This document shows, piece after piece, positions 1-8,000 of a stretch of 64,000 bases of DNA. Source of the DNA: Kiritimatiellota bacterium (GTDB lineage Bacteria > Verrucomicrobiota > Kiritimatiellia > JAAZAB01); contig JAPLSY010000080.1 in the NCBI GenBank assembly GCA_026398415.1, forward strand, positions 4,465 through 68,464, read 5' to 3'. The stretch's first letter is position 1, and each line of letters opens with the position of its first letter. The notes under the pieces were generated by a model. It was not told where the DNA came from. It was given only the letters and a program-made list of their open reading frames with translations, and ran no database searches. A program made the position numbers and the translations under genes.

Positions 1-2235
1 CAGGTGGCGGCGGAGATGCGGGCGAAGCAAGCGCCAAGGCCGGATGCCAAAAAAGTTTACCCGCCTTTGGCGGCGACCAAAGATGAGCAGGCCAAGCGGG
101 AGGCAGAGGCCAAGGCAAAATACCTGGCGCCGGAAAGAGCCGCCATCGAAGTCAAGGTGCAGGCGCTGGCCAGGCATGAAGCCGAATGCCAAGCCAAAGT
201 TAAGCTGGCCGAAGCGGACCAGCAAGTCGCGGAATCGCAAGCGGCGGCGCTGGCCTTTGAGGCCAAGACGGCGCAGGCCGATTTGAACACGGCGACAACA
301 TTTGCGAAGCGCATGGAGCAGATTGCGAAACAGGATGCCCCGAAAGATGTGAAGGCCAAGTGGGCAACGGAGGCCAAGGCCGCGGAGGAAGCCCGGAAAC
401 AAGCGGACCTGTCCCGCCGTAGCGCCTTGGCGAAGGCGGATGAGGCTAAGCGGATAGCGGAAGACAAGGCCGAGGTAACGTCCGACGCAAAGGCCGCACT
501 GGTTAAACAGCAGAAGAACATGGCCGCGCAGAAGGCGGATATGGAAGCCCAAGCGGTCAAGAACGCCGAGCGGCAGGCAAAAGACGAGATCAATGCGAAG
601 CAGGTCGCTGAAAAGAAAACCGCAGAAGATATGCAAGCCGCTGAAAAAGCCAGGCTTGACGCGGAATTAAAATCCCAGGCGGACCAGTTGTCCCGCCGTA
701 GCGCCTTGGCAAAGGCAACGGCCAAGGCGAAAGCCAGGCAAGCGGAAGAGGCTAAGCGGATAGCGGAAGACAAGGCCGAGGTAACGTCCGACGCGAAGGC
801 CGCGTTGGTGAAACAGCGCAAGAGCATGGCCGAACAGAATACGGCGATGGAAGCCCAGGTGGTCGCAAACGCCGAACGGAAGGCAAAAGACGAAATCAAG
901 GCCAATCAGATTGCGGCGAAAGCCAAGCAGGACGCCGAAGTGAAGGCCAAGGCAGAGGCCGAGAAGCAAGTGGCGGCAGAGGCCGAAGCCCGGGCAAAGG
1001 CAGCGGCGAAGGCCAAAAAAGAGGCGGAACTGAAAGCCAAGGTGGAGACTGAGCGGCAAGCGGCGGAAGCCGCGGCGGCGAAAAAAGCGGCCGAACAAAA
1101 ATTATTTGAAGATACCAAGTCGAAATATATGGTGCAGGAAAAGTCCGCAATTGTCGTGACGATGGCGGCACTGGCCAGGCAGGAAACCGAATGCCAAGCC
1201 AAGGTTAAGCTGGCCGAAGCGGACCAGCAAGTCGCGGAATCGCAAGCGGCGGCGCTGGCCTTTGAGGCCAAGACAACGCAGGCCGATGCGGATGCACAGG
1301 TGGCGGCGGAGATGCGGGCGAAGCAAGCGCCAAGGCCGGATGCCAAAAAAGTTTACCCACTTTTGGCGGCGACCAAAGAAGAGCAGGCGAAACGGGAGGC
1401 GGAGGCCAAGGCAAAATACCTGGCGCCGGAAAGGGCCGCCATTGAAGTCAAGGTGCAGGCGCTGGCCAGGCAGGAAGCCGAATGCCAGGCCAAGGTCAAG
1501 CTGGCCGAAGCAGACCAGCAAGTTGCGGAATCGCAAGCGGCGGCGCTGGCCTTTGAGGCCAAGACGACGCAGGCCAGTTTGGACACGGCGACAACACTTG
1601 CAAAGCGCATGAAGCAGGTTGCGAAACAGGATGCCCCGAAAGATGTGAAGGCCAAGTGGGCAACGGAGGCCAAGGCCGCGGAGGAAGCCCGGAAACAAGC
1701 AGACCTGTCCCGCAGTAGCACCTTGGCGAAGGCGGAAGAGGCTAAGCGGATAGCGGCGGACAAGGTCGAGGTAACGTTCGACGCGAAGGCCGCGCTGGTT
1801 AAACAGCAGAAGAACATGGCCGCGCAGAAGGCGGATTTGGAAGCCCAAGCGGTCAAGAACGCCGAGCGGCAGGCAAAAGACGAGATCAGTGCGAAGCAGC
1901 TCGCTGAAAAGAAAACCGCAGAAGATATACAAGCCGCTGAAAAAGCCAGGCGTGACGTGGAATTAAAATCACAGGCGGACCTGTTGTCCCGCCGTAGCGC
2001 CTTGGCGAAGGCAACGGCCAAGGCGAAAGCCAGGCAAGCGGAAGAGGCTAAGCGGATTGCGCAGGACAAGGCCGAGGTGACGTCCGACGCGAAGGCCGCG
2101 CTGGTTAAACAGCGTAAGAGCATGGCCGAACAGAATATGGCGCTGGAAGCCCTGGTGGTCAAAAACGCCGAACGGCAGGCAAAAGCCGAAATCAAGGCCA
2201 ATCAGGACGCTGAATTGAAAGTCCAGGCAGCGGCC
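1..2235 (+). repeat. Long in-frame tandem repeat, 1296-bp period
   Basis: Bases 1 to about 940 are repeated at 1297 to about 2235 with only scattered substitutions, nearly all keeping frame and amino-acid type. Within each unit there are shorter degenerate repeats (for example around 400-500 and 690-800). The first unit may extend further upstream of the window. Confidence 0.85.
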
Positions 2236-3510
2236 AAACAAAAGGCAAGGGAGGAAGCAACGGTCAAGCAGGCGGAGGATGCCAAGGTCGCGCGCGAAGC
2301 AAAGGTAAAAGCTCGCATCGAAGCCCTGACCGCCACAGGCCAGCCTGTGGCTGAGGCGCAGGCAGACCTGTCCCGCAGTAGCGACTTGGCAAAGGGCAAG
2401 TCAGGAAAACCGGTTGCCGTAACTTCCAAGGATCTTGAAAAAGAGAAGTGGCGGGTGGCCGTTGGAATGCTATATCGGCGGATCGGCGCCCAGCGTTTCA
2501 AGACTGGGTCTTATTCCGCCAGCTATGCGATTGACAAAAAATCGTCGCACGATCACTGGGTTGGACCGGCGGGAGGACTGGACGATGCAGGAAACCGGAC
2601 CTATGATGACGGGTATGTGAAATCTGATAACTACACTGATTTGGATAGTGGAACGTGGAACTGGGGGTATGACAATGGACGGCAGGTGAAAGGGAACCGC
2701 ATCGAATTCACGGGGATAGACGCAATACGGCGAGATTATAGTCGTCAGACGACGGTAACTGAGGCGGAAAGCAGTGATAACGCCGATTACGGGGGAGGAT
2801 TGATGGTGGCGGCTGATCGTTACCTGGCGCAAACACGGTATGTGGACTATGGCGTAAGTTTTGGGCTGTCGCGGGCGCAGACGTTCCAAGCATCGGCTTC
2901 GGGAATGAATAATTTTAATGATAATCAGGAGTGGGCAACATATAACGCTCGTGTTTTGGACGCGTACAATATCGATGGGCTCGGGATCACGCCGGATAGT
3001 GTGCCATACAAAGGTAACGTGACGGACAAAGGTCCGGTGATTGATACTTCGCCGATGACCCGGCAAAGGTTGGATAGCGAACTGGTGTCGGCGGGGTCAT
3101 ACCGGGCGTATAACTCGATATCGGAATCGCTGGATATGGATTTATCAACGCTGTCGCTGGGAATGAGCATCAAGGGAGATTACCGGCGGTTGTATGTGGT
3201 GGGGTCCACGGGACCAACGCTAAACATGCTGGAAAAGGATGCGACTTACGAGGAGACGCTATACGAGTCGAATAACGGGGGATCGCGGCAAGTGTTAAAA
3301 TATTGGAACGACAGCTCGAGCGGGACTGAATGTCTGTTTGGTTACTATGTGCAGGCGGAGGTGGGGGTACGGATATACCGAGGACTGCACTTAGGCGTAT
3401 TTGGGCGCTATGACTGGCTGGAGAACGTGTCGGGAAACGTGGGACCGTCGCGCTATGAAGTCAATCCCTCGGGCGGCTCGATGGGCGGTACCGTAGGTCT
3501 TAATTTCTAA
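1..3510 (+). CDS. Giant Ala/Lys/Glu-rich coiled-coil protein with C-terminal outer-membrane beta-barrel (5' partial)
   Basis: The reading frame is open at base 1, so the N terminus lies outside the window; a GTG at 4 is inside a repeat and is not the real start. Residues 1 to about 800 are almost only Ala, Lys, Glu, Gln, Asp and Arg, as in TolA-like helical stalks. They form a tandem repeat with a 1296-bp (432-residue) period: the text at base 1 recurs at 1297. Shorter repeats lie inside it, for example the LSRRSALAKA segments. After about residue 815 composition changes to Tyr/Gly/Ser/Asp-rich alternating strands, ending in GLNF with a terminal Phe, typical of outer-membrane barrels. I infer a surface or periplasm-spanning stalk anchored by a C-terminal barrel. 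Function unknown. Confidence 0.75.
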   Translation, partial: QVAAEMRAKQAPRPDAKKVYPPLAATKDEQAKREAEAKAKYLAPERAAIEVKVQALARHEAECQAKVKLAEADQQVAESQAAALAFEAKTAQADLNTATTFAKRMEQIAKQDAPKDVKAKWATEAKAAEEARKQADLSRRSALAKADEAKRIAEDKAEVTSDAKAALVKQQKNMAAQKADMEAQAVKNAERQAKDEINAKQVAEKKTAEDMQAAEKARLDAELKSQADQLSRRSALAKATAKAKARQAEEAKRIAEDKAEVTSDAKAALVKQRKSMAEQNTAMEAQVVANAERKAKDEIKANQIAAKAKQDAEVKAKAEAEKQVAAEAEARAKAAAKAKKEAELKAKVETERQAAEAAAAKKAAEQKLFEDTKSKYMVQEKSAIVVTMAALARQETECQAKVKLAEADQQVAESQAAALAFEAKTTQADADAQVAAEMRAKQAPRPDAKKVYPLLAATKEEQAKREAEAKAKYLAPERAAIEVKVQALARQEAECQAKVKLAEADQQVAESQAAALAFEAKTTQASLDTATTLAKRMKQVAKQDAPKDVKAKWATEAKAAEEARKQADLSRSSTLAKAEEAKRIAADKVEVTFDAKAALVKQQKNMAAQKADLEAQAVKNAERQAKDEISAKQLAEKKTAEDIQAAEKARRDVELKSQADLLSRRSALAKATAKAKARQAEEAKRIAQDKAEVTSDAKAALVKQRKSMAEQNMALEALVVKNAERQAKAEIKANQDAELKVQAAAKQKAREEATVKQAEDAKVAREAKVKARIEALTATGQPVAEAQADLSRSSDLAKGKSGKPVAVTSKDLEKEKWRVAVGMLYRRIGAQRFKTGSYSASYAIDKKSSHDHWVGPAGGLDDAGNRTYDDGYVKSDNYTDLDSGTWNWGYDNGRQVKGNRIEFTGIDAIRRDYSRQTTVTEAESSDNADYGGGLMVAADRYLAQTRYVDYGVSFGLSRAQTFQASASGMNNFNDNQEWATYNARVLDAYNIDGLGITPDSVPYKGNVTDKGPVIDTSPMTRQRLDSELVSAGSYRAYNSISESLDMDLSTLSLGMSIKGDYRRLYVVGSTGPTLNMLEKDATYEETLYESNNGGSRQVLKYWNDSSSGTECLFGYYVQAEVGVRIYRGLHLGVFGRYDWLENVSGNVGPSRYEVNPSGGSMGGTVGLNF

Positions 3511-3545
3511 CCGGCATACTATCCACCTAAGTAGTTACGGCGCGC

Positions 3546-4409
3546 ATGAGTTTATTACTTGCCGATAATTGGACGGATTATCAACTGCTTGATGGCGGCG
3601 ACGGCATGAAGCAGGAGCGCTGGGGCGATATTGTTCTGGTGCGCCCGGACCCACAGATTATCTGGCCACGGCCTTCCCAAACCCCCTGGAACGACTACGA
3701 TGCCATCTATCATCGCAGTGAACAGGGCGGCGGCCGCTGGGAATTCAAAAGAACAATGCCTGAGTCCTGGACCGTTCGCTATCGCCATCTGACGTTCAAG
3801 ATCCGGCCGACGGGGTTCAAGCATCTTGGGCTTTTTCCGGAACAGGCGGTCAACTGGGATTGGCTGGCTGAAAAAATCAAGGGACGCAAGGCGCCGGTAT
3901 CCTTGTTGAACCTTTTCGGGTACACGGGCGGCGCAACGGTGGCGGCCGCCGCCGCGGGTGCCAGCGTTTGTCATGTGGATGCTGCCGCCGGCATGGTGGA
4001 TTGGTGCCGTGAAAACGCGGCCTTAAACGGACTTGCCGAGCATCCCATCCGCTATATTGTGGACGATTGCCTGGCTTTTGTGAAAAGGGAAATCCGGCGC
4101 GAGAAAAGCTATGATGCGCTGGTCATGGATCCGCCCTCTTTCGGGCGCGGACACCACGGCGAAGTGTGGAAACTCGAAGACCAGTTGTGGGAACTTCTAT
4201 CCGAATCACGCAAGCTGTTGTCCAAGCATCCACTTCTATTCCTGGTGAACTGTTACACGGCCCATGTGTCGGCGCTTGTGATGGCCAATATGCTCTCCGA
4301 TATCATGGCTGGTCTCCGCGGTCGGATTACCAGCGGCGAATTGGGCTTGCCTTTTCAACAAAGCACCAAAATTCTGCCCTGCGGCATCTATGCAAGATGG
4401 GAAGCGTAA
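3546..4409 (+). CDS. Class I SAM-dependent methyltransferase, RlmI/YccW-related
   Basis: This 287-residue protein has a SAM-binding glycine motif near residues 120-138 (LNLFGYTGGAT), an acidic loop after it, and the hallmark DPPSFGRG near 195-202. That motif is shared with the RlmI family of rRNA cytosine-C5 methyltransferases. It lacks the N-terminal PUA domain of RlmI, so it matches the shorter subgroup annotated only as class I SAM methyltransferase. RNA methylation is likely from the family; the target base is not known. The gene starts 36 bp after the giant repeat protein and is convergent with the helicase-nuclease operon. Confidence 0.85.
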   Translation: MSLLLADNWTDYQLLDGGDGMKQERWGDIVLVRPDPQIIWPRPSQTPWNDYDAIYHRSEQGGGRWEFKRTMPESWTVRYRHLTFKIRPTGFKHLGLFPEQAVNWDWLAEKIKGRKAPVSLLNLFGYTGGATVAAAAAGASVCHVDAAAGMVDWCRENAALNGLAEHPIRYIVDDCLAFVKREIRREKSYDALVMDPPSFGRGHHGEVWKLEDQLWELLSESRKLLSKHPLLFLVNCYTAHVSALVMANMLSDIMAGLRGRITSGELGLPFQQSTKILPCGIYARWEA

Positions 4410-4411
4410 GA

Positions 4412-4513
4412 AATTTAGCGATTCAGTGATTCAGTGATTGAAGCAAAGCGCCAAATTTCCCATGCTTCCCGGGATTCAGTTCTTAAATCACTCAATCTCT
4501 AAATCGCTTAATT
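4412..4513. repeat. Imperfect 31-nt inverted repeat built from GATTCAGT-like words
   Basis: The arms are 4412-4442 and 4483-4513. The reverse complement of the right arm matches the left arm at about 26 of 31 positions. Each arm consists of repeated words of the type GATTCAGT/GATTGAGT. It lies between convergent genes and overlaps the 3' end of the AddA-like gene by two bases, so it could act as a bidirectional terminator, but there is no T-run typical of one. Confidence 0.7.
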
Positions 4514-7500
4514 ACTTAATTTCTTCATCCACCCAACGGAGCAGGGCTGTGAAGAACAACACCGCTTGAACGCGTGTTGGCGGTATGCCCAGCGCCCTGG
4601 CGGCCATTTCCCGGTAAGCGACAAGCTGGGGACGATAGCGCGTAAACTCGGCCGTCAACCAGGCGTCGCTATCCGGACCAGGCCGACCGGTTTTGAAATC
4701 CACCAAAACAATGCCATTGACGGTTTTTAAGAGAAGATCAATGCGCCCGACACGAATAATGTTTTTATCGAAACAATCCTCAATCGCCCATTCGGGTATC
4801 ATTTCGGTCGCGGCACCGCGTAATGCGGTCAACGCCTTGAATTCCCAGGCACGGAGGCATTCGGCGAGCATTTCTTTCGCCAGCGCACGACACTGCTCGG
4901 GAGCCAGGCCTTCATCGGCAAGCGCCGCGGCCACCGCCGGTACCCGGGGCACAGGTTCTCCCCGCGCAAATGTCTCGAATAACCGGTGCATGACCACGCC
5001 CCGTGCCCGGGCATTCGGATCGGCCTCGTCGGTGCCTGACCGTGCGGCGGTAGCGGTCTCATACTCTATTTTCGACGGGCTTCGAATCAGATAGGGCAGG
5101 GGTTCCGGCTCAAACGGGGCCGGGGTGGGGGCAAGTTTGGGCAGTGTAATGACAGGTATTCCCGTTTGAGCGAGTTGTGGATTTTTAAGCACCTGTACCG
5201 GAAGTCCCTCGAACACACGTTCCCGGTCCATGGTATCGAACCAGGCGATAGCCGAAGAGCGCTCTTGCTCGCCGGTGGTTTGGAGAGTCAGACCGCTAAA
5301 GGTGATTGTCTCACGGGCCCGTGTCGCCGCAACGTAGATCAGTCGTTTATATTCCGCCACGTTCCGCCGCAGTCCTAAATCGCTCAACAGGAGTTGAGCC
5401 AACGACCGTGCGTCCGTCCGCCGATCCCCGGCAATGGCGGCAAGAAATTCGCGTTCGCCTTGCCAGGCTCCGCCGGAGCGCTCTCGCCTGGGCGTAGCAC
5501 TTTGGCGGAGCCTGGTCGCCCAGGCGAGCGGCAGGCGTTCCATCAGGAACGCGGCGTCCCGCTCCCGGCGCGCGGCGCGGCCTCCGGGTTCGCGGTCGAG
5601 TCCGACCACGAAGACATGGTCGAATTCCAACCCCTTGGCCTTGTGGATGGTCATAATGGCAATGGGAGAGAATGCGGCGCGCGGATCAGGCGGCGTGTAG
5701 GCTCGCTCCAGCAGTCGTTCCATGGTGTCGAGCGTCTCCTCGCCAAGTCCCGCGGGACATTGGCCGAGCAAATCTAGGCACCGCATACTATTGGCCAAAC
5801 CGGCTGGTCCGCACATCCGCACCACGGCAGCGGGCCCGCCAAGTTCCTCCCACAGACGCTGAAGGCTGATCGCATAGCTCTCGCGTCCTAAATCGGGACG
5901 GATCTTGTCCAGCGCGGTATTAAAACGAAAAATCTCAGGATGGGCTTGACGGCCCAGCCCGGTAATTTTTTCAGACCACCGCGCCGGCGCCGGCAGCATA
6001 GCAAGCTTCTCCAGCGTAGCGGCAGGAACGCAGCACCAGGGAGCCCGAAGCACTCCGGCCCAGGCAACATCGTCGTGCGGACGCAAGAGCGCCTTGACCA
6101 GGTTTAACTGGTGGCGCACCTCGGGACAGTCCAGCATCGGCACCCCTTCCATTAACCGAATGGGTAGGGAGAGCGCTTCCATGGCTCTAACATAGGGCGT
6201 CAGGTGCGTGCGGGCCGGAATCAGAATGGCGACACTGGCCGCCCGACCGGCCCGGTGCAGGGCCGCAACACGGCTCGCCACGTAGCGGGCCTCCTGCGCA
6301 CGCGCCTCAGATTTCAACGGCAAGGTTGTCTGCCGGTTATTGGCATGGCGGCAGTTAAACAGGGCCAGTGTAATCGGCAGGGGCGCCGCGGTTTCGTCGC
6401 GCGCGGGTTCCGACGCATTGAATTCCACTTCATCGCATGCCTTATCGGGCGTTTTCATGACACAGGCAAAAACCGTATTGGCGAATGCCACCAAGTGCGG
6501 CCGCGATCGGAAGTTGGCGTTGAGATTCAACGCTTTCAACGGCAATGGCGCTTCACCGCTCCGGGAAAGCCCCTTGGTCTTGAGCGCTTCGAAAAGGCTG
6601 ACTTCGGCCCGGCGGAACCGGAAAATGGATTGCTTGGGATCGCCAACGATAAATACGGTTCGCCCATCATCCGGTTCCCAGCCTTCGGTCAGCGTGCTGA
6701 GAATACGGACCTGGTTATCGTTCATGTCCTGCGCCTCGTCCACGAGAATATGCCGCAGATGCTCATGAAAAAAAATCAGGCTGTCGCCCGGTTGGTCCGC
6801 CTGGTTGAAGGCCCGCAGGGCCGCCAGCTCCAGCTCCATAAAGTCAAGGCCACGCGCGTTCACCATCTTGCCAAAACGCTCCAGCGCACCCTGGGCAAGA
6901 CGCATGCAGTCGCTTAATGCCTCGAAGCCGGTAGGGTCGCCGGCATTTGGCCACTCCCGCGTGAAATTAAGAATCCAGGCAATTTCCGACGGAAGATCCC
7001 GGATAAAATCGGCTTGGGGTGTTTTGGCAAAGTTTTGGCCAAATTCCGCCGGCTTGAATTGTTTCCGTGGCGTGCCGGCCTTGACGAGAAAAACATTGGC
7101 GGCCGATTGCCAGGCCGACACGTTGCACAAAGCCGGTCCGGGGATATCCACTAACCGGGCTGCGGCCAGTCCCGCCTTCGTCCGGCAGTGCCGGACTACG
7201 GCGGGCGTAGGAAGGTCGGTTCTAGGTTCATCCAAATAGCGCTGCAGCGCCAGCCAGTCTTCTTTGTGCTGAACAAAATAATCGTGAAGTCGGCCCAGGT
7301 AATGCTCCGCTAACTGCTCCGTGCGACGCTCCAGTTCGTCTTTCGCATGTGGGCGCTGAAAAATATCGATCAGGCCGTTTAACCGGTCGCGCCGCGCAAG
7401 AAGGTCGGAAAGTTGATTTGAAATGACGCGGACGCTGTTGTTGGCGGCCACCATCCTTCGCTGGAATGCGGCGATTTCCGCGGGGTCCAGGCGCGCATCG

Positions 7501-8000
7501 CCAGCGGCAAAAGCATGCACGTATTCGGCCACGGCGGCATCCAATAGGGCCTCTTGGCCGATTTCGTCAAGCAGCTTAAACGCCGGCGGTGTCCGGGCTT
7601 CCAGCGGCCAGTTCCGCGCGACCCGGCCGCAGAAACCATGGAAAGTGTCCACCAAAAATGCGTCCGGGCTCCGTAGAAGGATATCCCAATCCGGGTGGAC
7701 CTTAAGCGCCTGCCGGGCCAGTTTCAGCAGGTGGGCATCCCACGAGTCGGGTAGCGCGGTATAGCTGTTGTCTTGCGCCTGGCGCAGGGTCCGGGTAATA
7801 CGATCCGCCATTTCGGCGGCCGCCTTGCGCGTAAAAGTGACAGCCAGGATCTGACGCGGATGCCCGACATCGGCGAGCAATGCAAGGAAACGGGCGGTCA
7901 ACAAGGCCGTCTTACCGGAACCGGCGGGCGCCTCCAGGATAAAACTCCGGCGCGTGTCCAGCGCTTCCCGGCGAACCTGAATGTCCGGCGCCTGGGTCAT
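4512..8000 (-). CDS. AddA-type UvrD/RecB-like helicase-nuclease
   Basis: This 1162-residue protein is a superfamily 1 helicase fused to a RecB-family nuclease, acting in double-strand-break end processing. Visible motifs are Walker A APAGSGKT (about residues 24-31), DEAQDMN (about 419), GDPKQSIFRFR (about 448), a VAATRARE motif late in the helicase, and a nuclease with GRID (about 1081) and DFKTG (about 1097). Its ATG overlaps the stop codon of the upstream AddB-like gene by 4 bp (ATGA), implying translational coupling. Between GLEFDHVFVVG and VAATRARE there is an unusual Arg/Ser/Thr-rich insert at about residues 822-846, encoded by a palindromic GC-rich DNA repeat. Confidence 0.9.
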   Translation of the reverse strand: MTQAPDIQVRREALDTRRSFILEAPAGSGKTALLTARFLALLADVGHPRQILAVTFTRKAAAEMADRITRTLRQAQDNSYTALPDSWDAHLLKLARQALKVHPDWDILLRSPDAFLVDTFHGFCGRVARNWPLEARTPPAFKLLDEIGQEALLDAAVAEYVHAFAAGDARLDPAEIAAFQRRMVAANNSVRVISNQLSDLLARRDRLNGLIDIFQRPHAKDELERRTEQLAEHYLGRLHDYFVQHKEDWLALQRYLDEPRTDLPTPAVVRHCRTKAGLAAARLVDIPGPALCNVSAWQSAANVFLVKAGTPRKQFKPAEFGQNFAKTPQADFIRDLPSEIAWILNFTREWPNAGDPTGFEALSDCMRLAQGALERFGKMVNARGLDFMELELAALRAFNQADQPGDSLIFFHEHLRHILVDEAQDMNDNQVRILSTLTEGWEPDDGRTVFIVGDPKQSIFRFRRAEVSLFEALKTKGLSRSGEAPLPLKALNLNANFRSRPHLVAFANTVFACVMKTPDKACDEVEFNASEPARDETAAPLPITLALFNCRHANNRQTTLPLKSEARAQEARYVASRVAALHRAGRAASVAILIPARTHLTPYVRAMEALSLPIRLMEGVPMLDCPEVRHQLNLVKALLRPHDDVAWAGVLRAPWCCVPAATLEKLAMLPAPARWSEKITGLGRQAHPEIFRFNTALDKIRPDLGRESYAISLQRLWEELGGPAAVVRMCGPAGLANSMRCLDLLGQCPAGLGEETLDTMERLLERAYTPPDPRAAFSPIAIMTIHKAKGLEFDHVFVVGLDREPGGRAARRERDAAFLMERLPLAWATRLRQSATPRRERSGGAWQGEREFLAAIAGDRRTDARSLAQLLLSDLGLRRNVAEYKRLIYVAATRARETITFSGLTLQTTGEQERSSAIAWFDTMDRERVFEGLPVQVLKNPQLAQTGIPVITLPKLAPTPAPFEPEPLPYLIRSPSKIEYETATAARSGTDEADPNARARGVVMHRLFETFARGEPVPRVPAVAAALADEGLAPEQCRALAKEMLAECLRAWEFKALTALRGAATEMIPEWAIEDCFDKNIIRVGRIDLLLKTVNGIVLVDFKTGRPGPDSDAWLTAEFTRYRPQLVAYREMAARALGIPPTRVQAVLFFTALLRWVDEEIK
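5463..5535. repeat. GC-rich palindromic repeat inserted in frame in the AddA-like gene
   Basis: Nested inverted arms are visible: CCAGGCTCCGCC with GGCGGAGCCTGG, and CTCGCCTGGGCG with CGCCCAGGCGAG. The core CTCGCCTGGGCG..AGC.C....GGC.GAG recurs inside the AddB-like gene near 8460-8493 and at the end of the PpiD-like gene near 48054-48083. It reads through in frame. Confidence 0.6.

Noticed and set aside
1..2235. CRISPR-like array in the repetitive start of the window
   Set aside because: The repeats are long, in frame and contiguous, without unique spacers of constant length.
57..2241. Several long minus-strand frames opposite the giant repeat protein
   Set aside because: They exist because the sense strand is built of repetitive GC-rich codons; they show the same repeat period and low-complexity Ala/Ser/Cys or Leu/Arg content.
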